Shown here: positions 57,864 through 64,000 of the stretch, one piece after another
Position numbering within the stretch: the first letter of the stretch is position 1
Layout of the letters: every line of letters starts with the position of its first letter
From: Dokdonella sp.
GTDB taxonomy: Bacteria; Pseudomonadota; Gammaproteobacteria; Xanthomonadales; Rhodanobacteraceae
NCBI RefSeq assembly: GCF_017744955.1
Contig: NZ_JAGIAG010000001.1
Span: forward strand, 372,001-436,000
DNA: 64,000 bases
Direction: 5' to 3'
Program-made: the position numbers and the translations under genes
The notes under the pieces: generated by a model
The model's database searches: none
What the model was told of the DNA's origin: nothing
What the model saw: only the letters and a program-made list of their open reading frames with translations

Positions 57864-57898
57864 AACGGCACCGCGGAAACGCGGTGCCGTTTGCTTTT
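57864..57898 (+). terminator. Intrinsic terminator after exbD
   Basis: Arms AACGGCACCGCG and CGCGGTGCCGTT with a GAAA tetraloop, followed by TGCTTTTG. This Rho-independent terminator separates the first exbD gene from the second. Confidence 0.9.
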
Positions 57899-58098
57899 GT
57901 GATCGCCCGTTGGCGAGCGGACCGAATGATCGTCCGTTCCGTCGGCCGCCGGTCATTTCATCGCTGTCCGCAACCGCCGCCCCACCGGCCGCGGCTCGCC
58001 CGTGCCGACGGCCCGCTCATCTCACGAAATTCCTGACGCGCACGATCGTTGCCGCGGCGTAGCCTGGGATCGCCGTTCCCACCCGAGGAGATCGCGCG

Positions 58099-58509
58099 AT
58101 GAGTGTCCGTTCCCTGCAGAGCTATGCGCCGACGCCGGTACGCGCCGAGATCAACGTCACTTCGCTGATCGACGTGCTGCTGGCCCTGGTACTGATCCTG
58201 ATGGTGACCGCGCCGCTGTCGATGCACCGCATTCCGCTGCCGCTCGGAGGCCACTCCACCGGCGACGAGCCGACGATCCTCGGCCTGTCGGTCAAGACCA
58301 CTGGGGAGCTCTACCTCAACGGCACGGCGGTCAGCCGGGCGCAGCTGTCCACGGCGCTCGAGACGGCCGCGAACAGCGCTTCGCCACCGATCCTCGAAGT
58401 CCGCCCCGAGGCGAGCACGCGTTACGACGACGTCGCCGCGGTGCTGGCGCTGGCCAAGCGCAGCGGCCTGCCGGCGATCCGCGTCGAAGGCACGCGAACG
58501 GCGGACTGA
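58099..58509 (+). CDS. Second ExbD-family protein
   Basis: A paralogue of ExbD, 136 residues. The transmembrane segment INVTSLIDVLLALVLILMVTAPL keeps the essential Asp (near residue 24). The periplasmic part diverges (LPLGGHSTGDEPTILGLSVK, YDDVAAVLALAKRSGLPAIRVEG). GAGGAG precedes the ATG. It is separated from the first exbD by a terminator and 266 bases, so it likely has its own promoter. Xanthomonads keep two exbD genes in this locus. It converges on pdxJ, 7 bases away. Confidence 0.9.
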   Translation: MSVRSLQSYAPTPVRAEINVTSLIDVLLALVLILMVTAPLSMHRIPLPLGGHSTGDEPTILGLSVKTTGELYLNGTAVSRAQLSTALETAANSASPPILEVRPEASTRYDDVAAVLALAKRSGLPAIRVEGTRTAD

Positions 58510-58516
58510 GCGAGTC

Positions 58517-59275
58517 TCAAGCCGCGCCGCGTGCGTCGGCGAGAATCGCGAGGTACTTGCGCACGGTCGGCGCGAGGCCGTCGTAGATCGACTCGCCGAT
58601 CAGCGCGTGGCCGATCGAGACTTCGGCGAGAAACGGAATCGCGCGCAGCAGCGCACCGAGATTGCGCTGATCGAGATCGTGACCGGCGTTGACGCCGAGA
58701 CCCGCCACGCGCGCGCGCTCAGCCGTGCGCGCGCAGGCGTCGAGCGCTCGGGCATACTCGCCCGCGGCGAACGCGGACGCGTACGGCTCGGTGTAGATCT
58801 CGATGCGGTCGGCGCCAATTTCGGCGGCGCGTTCGACGTCTTCGCAGCCTGCGTCGACGAACAGGCTGACGCGACAGCCGAACGACTTCAATTCGCGCAC
58901 GAGCGGCCGCAGACGCTCGGCGTCGCGGCCGAGATCGAAGCCGTGATCGGAGGTCAGCTGCGCATCGCCGTCCGGCACCAGCGTCGCCTGCGCCGGCCGC
59001 GCCGCGCGCACGAGTTCGAGATAGCCCGGATAGCTGCCGCGGGCCGGCGCGAACGGGTTGCCTTCGATGTTGAATTCGACCGAACCGACGACCGCACCGA
59101 TGCGCGGAACGTCGTCGGCCCGGATGTGCCGCTGGTCCGGCCGCGGATGCACGGTGATGCCGTGGCAGCCGGCTTCGATCGCGACGCGCGCGGCGGTAAC
59201 CGGATCGGGTAGCGCGTGCCCGCGCGAGTTGCGCAGCACGGCGATCTTGTTGACGTTGACGCTGAGTGCGGTCAT
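58517..59275 (-). CDS. pdxJ: Pyridoxine 5'-phosphate synthase
   Basis: TIM-barrel enzyme of 252 residues that joins 1-deoxy-xylulose 5-phosphate and 3-amino-2-oxopropyl phosphate to make pyridoxine 5'-phosphate. The start [16 protein letters not shown] is the family N-terminus. [14 protein letters not shown] (about residues 38-51), the glutamates in EFNIEGNP (about 67-74), [20 protein letters not shown] (about 154-166) and the closing [13 protein letters not shown] are all conserved. No insertion or truncation is seen. It is convergent with the second exbD. Confidence 0.96.
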   Translation of the reverse strand: MTALSVNVNKIAVLRNSRGHALPDPVTAARVAIEAGCHGITVHPRPDQRHIRADDVPRIGAVVGSVEFNIEGNPFAPARGSYPGYLELVRAARPAQATLVPDGDAQLTSDHGFDLGRDAERLRPLVRELKSFGCRVSLFVDAGCEDVERAAEIGADRIEIYTEPYASAFAAGEYARALDACARTAERARVAGLGVNAGHDLDQRNLGALLRAIPFLAEVSIGHALIGESIYDGLAPTVRKYLAILADARGAA

Positions 59276-59329
59276 TGCGCGCCGGAGCCGAACGGGAGCG
59301 CAGTATATCGACGCGAAGCGCCCGGGCCG

Positions 59330-60310
59330 TCAGTTGCAGGTTTCCGACGTGGTCCTCCAGACCACCGGATCCCAGTACGCACCGTCGCGCCACTCGGTGC
59401 GCTTGTCGTCGTTGAGCCGTGCGGCGACGAACAGGGTCGTGTTCGGCGCGACCTCGACTTCGATCGTCTTGGATCGCGGTCCGGGGCCGGCGTTGCGCAG
59501 GCGGTCGTTGAAGGGGAGATAGCGCGGCTCGATCTGCTCGGAGATCTTCAGCACATGGCGGCCGGCCGGCACCTGGTACGACTTCGAGCCGGTCGGTCCG
59601 GGCAGTTCGTCGTCGATGCTGAGGACCTTCGCGCCGTGCAGGTGCTGCTGCCGCGGCGCGACGTCGAAGTCGCTGATGCGGCCGCACCCCTGCGTCGCCG
59701 CGGAGGCGGCCGGAGGATCGACGGCCGCGACCGGAGTCCCGCCGCCGATGGTCAGGTGCATCGCCGGCAGCTCGATGCTGGACAGCGTGCCGGAGAACGT
59801 CTGCGTGTGACCGTCGCGCCTGACCTCGAACGCGAGTGGACTGCCGTTCGGCAAGCCGTCGACGGTCTGGCGCAGCACGCTCGCCGCATTGCCGGTACCG
59901 CCGAGACGTGTGCCGTTCAGTGCCGTCACCACGTCGCCGGCGCGCAGGCCCATGCGCTCGGCGCCGCCGCCCGGCGTCACCGCGAGGACGTGCAGGCCGT
60001 CGCGATGATCGCGGGCGCTGTCGACCAGCAGGCCGAGATTGCTCACGCGCTGCGCCGGGCTGTCGACGGCGAGCGAGATCTCGCGCGGCGAGCGATCGCC
60101 GAACGCGCCGCTCTCGACCAGCTCGCTCATCAGCGCGCGCAGTTCCTCGCGCAGCCTCTGCTCAACGGCGGCGTTCGTGCCTTGCGTCGTCGTCTGGGTG
60201 GACGGCGCGGTCGACGGCGCGCCACCGTCGGCCTGCGCGGTACCGCCCAGGGCGAACAGCACGGCCCAGGCCAGACAGGATGTCCGCATCCGCAGGAAGT
60301 TCATCGCCAT
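59330..60310 (-). CDS. Exported PDZ-domain protein in an ECF sigma operon
   Basis: A 326-residue secreted protein. The start at 60310 follows GAGGTG at proper spacing, ahead of other in-frame ATGs. The signal peptide is followed by a Ser/Thr-rich stretch and a helical region (EQRLREELRALMSELVESGAF). A PDZ domain spans about 90-190 (LHVLAVTPGGGAERMGLRAGDVVTALNGTRLG). The C-terminal half has PEGA-like segments (KSYQVPAGRHVLKISEQ, TTLFVAARLND) and ends at TSETCN. No protease catalytic residues are seen. It lies last in the operon with the 151-residue membrane protein and the ECF sigma factor, so it may help sense or respond to envelope stress. Confidence 0.85.
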   Translation of the reverse strand: MAMNFLRMRTSCLAWAVLFALGGTAQADGGAPSTAPSTQTTTQGTNAAVEQRLREELRALMSELVESGAFGDRSPREISLAVDSPAQRVSNLGLLVDSARDHRDGLHVLAVTPGGGAERMGLRAGDVVTALNGTRLGGTGNAASVLRQTVDGLPNGSPLAFEVRRDGHTQTFSGTLSSIELPAMHLTIGGGTPVAAVDPPAASAATQGCGRISDFDVAPRQQHLHGAKVLSIDDELPGPTGSKSYQVPAGRHVLKISEQIEPRYLPFNDRLRNAGPGPRSKTIEVEVAPNTTLFVAARLNDDKRTEWRDGAYWDPVVWRTTSETCN

Positions 60311-60327
60311 CTCGTCACCTCGTCTCA

Positions 60328-60783
60328 TCAAATGCGCGTGACCAGACTCGCGTCACGCGTATTCGCGTCCTGGAACCGCGCGATCAATCCGCGCAGTGCC
60401 TCGTTGCGTTGCTGCCACAGCGGTACGACCTCGCTCGCGTCGCCGCCGCGGTCGTAGGCGGCCTGCAGCGCGGCGTCGATCGAGCGCAGTCGCGTCAAAC
60501 CGATCGTCGTCGGCCGGCCGCCGTCGGCGAGCCGACGCCATTCGGCTTCGAGCGCCTGCGACTCGCGCTGGGCGTCCGCCCATTGCGGCGACGGCGGTTG
60601 CGGCGCACGCACCAGCAACGCGCCGGCGACGCCGAGCAGCACCGTCGCCGCGGCGGCGAAACCCCATTGCCGCAGGCGCCGCCGCCGCAGATGCGCGGCG
60701 GCGATGCGCGACCACAGCGCCGGGTCCGGCTCGAACACCGGAAGCCGGCGTGCGTCGAATGCCGTGGCAGGAATCTCACGCAT
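60328..60783 (-). CDS. Single-pass membrane protein of the ECF sigma operon, possible anti-sigma factor
   Basis: A 151-residue protein with a cytoplasmic N-terminus (FEPDPALWSRIAAAHLRRRRLRQ), one transmembrane helix (WGFAAAATVLLGVAGALLVRA, about residues 40-60) and a helical periplasmic part (about 65-150). The N-terminal PDPALWSRIAA followed by a basic patch and helix is typical of the end of anti-sigma cytoplasmic domains, but there is no zinc-binding HxxxCxxC, so it is not a classic ZAS protein. It overlaps the sigma gene by eight bases and precedes the PDZ gene. The anti-sigma role is inferred from position. Confidence 0.7.
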   Translation of the reverse strand: MREIPATAFDARRLPVFEPDPALWSRIAAAHLRRRRLRQWGFAAAATVLLGVAGALLVRAPQPPSPQWADAQRESQALEAEWRRLADGGRPTTIGLTRLRSIDAALQAAYDRGGDASEVVPLWQQRNEALRGLIARFQDANTRDASLVTRI

Positions 60784-61378
60784 GGTCCATCGCCTCCTTC
60801 GATCCCGGCTCCGCGACGACGTCGTTGAGTCGCTTCAGCGCGCGTGCCAGGATCGATTTCGAATAACTCTCGCTTTGCCCGAACAGTTCCGCCATTTCCT
60901 TGTGCGTGTAGCCTTCCACTTCGTGCAGGATCACCACTGCGCGCGCTCGCGGCGGCAGCCGCATCAGCATCGACCAGGCATCCGCGCGATCCTCGGCATC
61001 CGCCGCCAACGCCGGCATCGCCTCGAACAGCGCGTCCGGATCCTCGTCGCGGAAGCGCTGGTGCGCGCGCAGCGCGTCGATGGTCGCGTTGGCCGTCATG
61101 CGCTTGAGCCACGCGCCGAACGGCGCATCGCCGCGAAATCCGCGCAAGCTGCCCATCAGCTTGAGGAAGATCTCCTGCACGATGTCTTCCGCTGCCGCCG
61201 GTTCGCCGAGCACGCGCAGGGCGAGGTTGTAGCAGGGGCCGCCGAAGCGTTCGTAGATCGCCGCGAAGGCGGTCATTTCGCCGCGCCGCGCGCGTTCCAG
61301 CGTGACCCGGTCCAGCTCGAGTCCGAAGCCGGAAGGTGCGCGAATCTCGCTCACGGAGCTGGGGTTCCCGTCGGCCAT
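60776..61378 (-). CDS. ECF-type RNA polymerase sigma factor
   Basis: A 200-residue group-4 sigma factor. Region 2 is FAAIYERFGGPCYNLALRVLGEPAAAEDIVQEIFLKLM (about residues 39-76), including the -10-binding and core-binding helices. Region 4 is LPPRARAVVILHEVEGYTHKEMAELFGQSESYSKSILARALKRL (about 140-183), with the helix-turn-helix for -35 recognition. The linker is short, as in ECF factors. It heads an operon with the short membrane protein and the PDZ protein. I did not find a matching ECF-type promoter upstream that would show autoregulation. Confidence 0.92.
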   Translation of the reverse strand: MADGNPSSVSEIRAPSGFGLELDRVTLERARRGEMTAFAAIYERFGGPCYNLALRVLGEPAAAEDIVQEIFLKLMGSLRGFRGDAPFGAWLKRMTANATIDALRAHQRFRDEDPDALFEAMPALAADAEDRADAWSMLMRLPPRARAVVILHEVEGYTHKEMAELFGQSESYSKSILARALKRLNDVVAEPGSKEAMDHA

Positions 61379-61427
61379 TTCGCTTCCAAGGACGGCCGAA
61401 AGCTTCCCAGCGTTGCAGCGGAGGCGC

Positions 61428-62099
61428 TCATAGGGGCAACGTAAAGGTTTGCAAAGGCCGCTCCGGCCCGCGCCAAGCCAGTGCGCCGACCAGCCCGGGC
61501 GCCGGCGCGAGCGCGCACAGACGCCAGTCCGCGGGGGCGCCGGCTTCCTCGGCGATGCGGTGCAGCGCGCCGACTTCGCCGTCGCCGTCGATCGCGAACG
61601 CGAGCCGATCGAGGCCGAAATTCAGGCCCTGGCCGAGCGCCTTCAGCACCGCCTCCTTGCGTGTCCACAAGCGCAGGAAGCAGGGCAGGCGGGCCGCATC
61701 CGGCAGGCGCTCCAGCGCGTCGGCCTCGTCCGCGGCGAAGAAGCGTCGCGCGATCTCGATCAGCGAGAGGCGCCGCTCGTCACGTTCCAGATCGACGCCG
61801 AGCGCCTGGCCGCGCGCGAACGCGAGCAGCACGTGATGGCCGGCGTGGCTGAGATTGAAGTCGAGCCCCGCGAAGGCCGGCGCATACGGCTTGCCGTGCC
61901 GGCCGCGCGCGATTTCGATCGGCGCATCGGTGCCGGCATAGAAGCGCAGCAGGCGATCGAGCACGACGCGCGCGGCCTCGGTGACGGCCCGCGGCGTCGC
62001 CGTCGCGTCCAGTGCGATCGAGCACACGTGGATCTCGTCCGGCCGCAACGGCGGCGGTCGGTCGCGGGGGGCGAAGGCGGTGGCGGTCAGCTCGGACAT
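61428..62099 (-). CDS. 4'-phosphopantetheinyl transferase (Sfp type)
   Basis: Enzyme that moves phosphopantetheine from CoA to acyl- or peptidyl-carrier proteins; 223 residues. The two-lobe Sfp pattern shows NLSHAGHHVLLAFARGQALGVDLERDERR (about 82-110, with the magnesium-binding Asp and Glu) and LWTRKEAVLKALGQG (about 142-156, the WxxKEA motif). HGKPYAP precedes them. ATGs at 62099 and 62108 are both possible starts. No polyketide or peptide synthetase genes are in the window, so the target carrier protein is unknown. Confidence 0.9.
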   Translation of the reverse strand: MSELTATAFAPRDRPPPLRPDEIHVCSIALDATATPRAVTEAARVVLDRLLRFYAGTDAPIEIARGRHGKPYAPAFAGLDFNLSHAGHHVLLAFARGQALGVDLERDERRLSLIEIARRFFAADEADALERLPDAARLPCFLRLWTRKEAVLKALGQGLNFGLDRLAFAIDGDGEVGALHRIAEEAGAPADWRLCALAPAPGLVGALAWRGPERPLQTFTLPL

Positions 62100-62304
62100 C
62101 GCGTCCATGGTGGCGGCGGCGGCGCGCACGTCAAGCGGCGGCATCGCGCGGCGTGCGTCTTAGAATGCTTCCGAGTCGTGCGACCATGGACGGCCGCGGC
62201 CGGAGCCGCCGGCGCTGCGGTCCGGATCGCCGTTTCGGTTCACGCCGACGGCAGCCGTCCGGGACGGATCGCAACGACGACCCGCTGTCGCCGAGGAGAT
62301 GCGC

Positions 62305-64000
62305 ATGATCGCCGCCTGGCTGCTGATGCTGGTGTCCGTGCTGTACGTGGCCGCGCTGTTCGCGATCGCGTACTACGGCGATCGCCGGCCGCTGTATCCA
62401 GCGCGCGCGTGGCTGCGGCCGATCGTCTACAGCCTCGCCTTGGCGGTGTACTGCTCGTCGTGGACGTTCTACGGCGCGGTCGGCACGGCCGCGCGCGGCG
62501 GGCTCTCGTATCTGCCGATCTACGTCGGCCCGATCCTGCTGTTCCTGTTCGGCTTCGGCCTGCTCGAACGGCTGGTGCTGGTGGCGAAGGAACGCAACGT
62601 CACCTCGATCGCCGACTTCATCGCCTCGCGCTTCGGCAAGTCGCATGCGCTCGCCGCGCTGGTGACGGTGATCGCGGTGATCGCGGCGATTCCGTATCTC
62701 GCCTTGCAGCTGAAGGCGGTCGCGCTGAGCTTCGACGTGCTCTCCGGCGCGCCGAACAGCGCGGGCCTGCCGCCGCTGCTCGGCGACAGCGCGTTCTACG
62801 TCGCCTTGCTGCTGGCGATGTTCGCGATCCTGTTCGGCACGCGCGGCATCGACGCGACCGAACACCATCACGGCATGATGCTGGCGATCGCGGCGGAATC
62901 GGTGGTCAAGTTGCTCGCCTTCGTCGCGGTCGGCGTCTACGCGCTGTACGTCGGACGCAACCTGGAAGCGGTCGCCGCGCCGCTGACGCGGATCGCCGAC
63001 AGCGGCCTGCCACCCGGCTTCCTCGCACAGAGCGCGCTCGCGTTCGCCGCGATCTTCTGCCTGCCGCGGCAGTTCCAGGTCGCCGTGGTGGAATGCGAGC
63101 ACGCGGGCGACCTGCGCCGCGCACGCTGGATGTTTCCGCTCTACCTCGCGGTGATCTCCGCCCTCGTGCTGCCGATCGCGACCGCCGGCATGCACGCCGC
63201 GCAAGGCAGCGCGGTCGCCGCCGACGCCTACGTGCTGTGGCTGCCGCTCGCACACGACAACCGCTGGCTGGCGGTGTTCGCCTACATCGGCGGCTTCTCC
63301 GCCGCGACCGGCATGGTCATCGTCGCGTCGGTCGCGCTGTCGACGATGGTCAGCAACGACCTGGTGATGCCGGCGCTGCTGCGCGTGCGCGCGCTGAAGC
63401 TCGAACAGCGCACGGATCTTTCCGCCATCGTGCTCGGCGTGCGCCGCATCGCGATCGTCGCGCTCGGCCTGTTCGCGTTCCTGTACTACCGCTTCAGCAC
63501 GCAGGCGCAGAATCTCGCCGCGATCGGTCTGCTGTCGTTCGCGGCGGTGGCGCAGTTCGCGCCGGCGATCGTCTGCGGCCTGTACTGGCGCGGCGCCAGC
63601 CGGCTCGGCGTGATCGCCGGCCTGCTCGCCGGCTTCACCGTCTGGGCCTACACGTTGTTGCTGCCTTCGCTCGCCGTCGCCGGCTGGCTGCCGACGGCGT
63701 GGATCGAGCAAGGTCCCTACGGCATCGACTGGCTGAAGCCGCACGCACTGTTCCTGATGAGCGGCTGGGAGCCGGTCACGCACGGCGCGTTCTGGTCGCT
63801 GCTCGCCAACGTCGGTGGCTGCGTCTTCGTCAGCCTGCGCTTCCGGCCCGGCGTCGAGGAACGCCTGCGCGCGGCGGCGTTTCTCGATCCGTACGCGACG
63901 CGCGCGACCGGCATCGGCGGCTGGCGCGGCCGCGTGCGCGTCGCCGATCTCGCCGCGATCGCCGAGCGCATCGTCGGCGAGAAGCTCGCCGCGCGCGCGT
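62305..64000 (+). CDS. CbrA-like sensor histidine kinase, N-terminal Na+/solute symporter part (cut by window end)
   Basis: The window ends inside this gene; 565 residues are visible. GAGGAG at 62293-62298 favours the ATG at 62305 over one six bases upstream. The visible part is an SSSF/SLC5-type symporter domain with 12-13 helices (VLYVAALFAIAYYGDRR, VYCSSWTFYGAVGTAARGG, SIADFIASRFGKS, AYIGGFSAATGMVIVASVALSTMVSNDLVMP, LLSFAAVAQFAPAIVCGLYW). It then moves into the linker region (LDPYATR ... WRGRVRVADLAAIAERIVGEKL). This matches CbrA-type hybrid kinases, where PAS/STAC and kinase domains follow; those lie beyond the window. Confidence 0.85.
   Translation, partial: MIAAWLLMLVSVLYVAALFAIAYYGDRRPLYPARAWLRPIVYSLALAVYCSSWTFYGAVGTAARGGLSYLPIYVGPILLFLFGFGLLERLVLVAKERNVTSIADFIASRFGKSHALAALVTVIAVIAAIPYLALQLKAVALSFDVLSGAPNSAGLPPLLGDSAFYVALLLAMFAILFGTRGIDATEHHHGMMLAIAAESVVKLLAFVAVGVYALYVGRNLEAVAAPLTRIADSGLPPGFLAQSALAFAAIFCLPRQFQVAVVECEHAGDLRRARWMFPLYLAVISALVLPIATAGMHAAQGSAVAADAYVLWLPLAHDNRWLAVFAYIGGFSAATGMVIVASVALSTMVSNDLVMPALLRVRALKLEQRTDLSAIVLGVRRIAIVALGLFAFLYYRFSTQAQNLAAIGLLSFAAVAQFAPAIVCGLYWRGASRLGVIAGLLAGFTVWAYTLLLPSLAVAGWLPTAWIEQGPYGIDWLKPHALFLMSGWEPVTHGAFWSLLANVGGCVFVSLRFRPGVEERLRAAAFLDPYATRATGIGGWRGRVRVADLAAIAERIVGEKLAARA

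Overview
This is a high-GC chromosomal segment from a gammaproteobacterium, most likely order Xanthomonadales (Lysobacterales), possibly near Rhodanobacteraceae. The main clue is gene order. A replication-origin block (mnmE-yidC-rnpA-rpmH facing away from dnaA-dnaN-recF-gyrB) runs straight into a TPR-tonB-exbB-exbD-exbD cluster that meets pdxJ tail to tail, an arrangement I know from Xanthomonas and relatives. The taxonomic placement is an inference; no 16S gene is present. I saw no tRNA, rRNA, CRISPR array, phage gene or transposase.

Layout. At 0-3.3 kb are the ribosome rescue hydrolase ArfB, a PlsC-type acyltransferase, a DUF3597 protein and threonine aldolase. At 3.4-8.6 kb is an iron-uptake operon on the minus strand: a TonB-dependent siderophore receptor with an STN domain, then DUF3649, PepSY and DUF3325 membrane proteins, behind a palindromic Fur-like site. 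At 8.6-12.5 kb are exonuclease III, a UPF0149 protein, a small membrane protein, an NADP-dependent oxidoreductase and a pirin. At 12.5-22.4 kb are two consecutive minus-strand modules. Each pairs a membrane-anchored winged-helix/TPR regulator (the two are clear paralogues) with a large exported beta-rich protein of unknown function. At 22.6-27.9 kb are an EamA transporter, a dipeptidyl-peptidase IV-type S9 peptidase, an unrecognised lipoprotein, a YfcG-type glutathione transferase and a ChaN/Tiki-like exported protein. At 27.9-36.7 kb is a complete recC-recB-recD operon. At 37-43.8 kb are a 1764-residue secreted ExeM/NucH-type nuclease with adhesion-type repeats and a divergent delta-60 repeat protein.

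The origin lies at about 49.2-49.4 kb, between dnaA and dnaN. It has a perfect DnaA box (TTATCCACA), further near-matches and an AT-rich stretch. Two identical, oppositely oriented copies of the Pseudomonas-type parS sequence lie inside recF, and the second sits just upstream of the extended -10 of gyrB. The energy-transducing TonB/ExbB/ExbD genes downstream of gyrB would power the siderophore receptor at 5.8-8.2 kb. At 59.3-62.1 kb are a secreted PDZ protein, a short membrane protein and an ECF sigma factor in one operon, then a 4'-phosphopantetheinyl transferase. The window ends inside the symporter half of a CbrA-like sensor kinase.

The most unusual signal is a short motif, [IL]F-x-[DS]-GF-[DE], in four otherwise unrelated exported proteins (12.6, 17.8, 37.5 and 43.7 kb). 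It is terminal or near-terminal in two of them and falls between domains in the other two. Two of the four belong to the tandem regulator modules. The motif and the modules may mark an undescribed extracellular-protein system.
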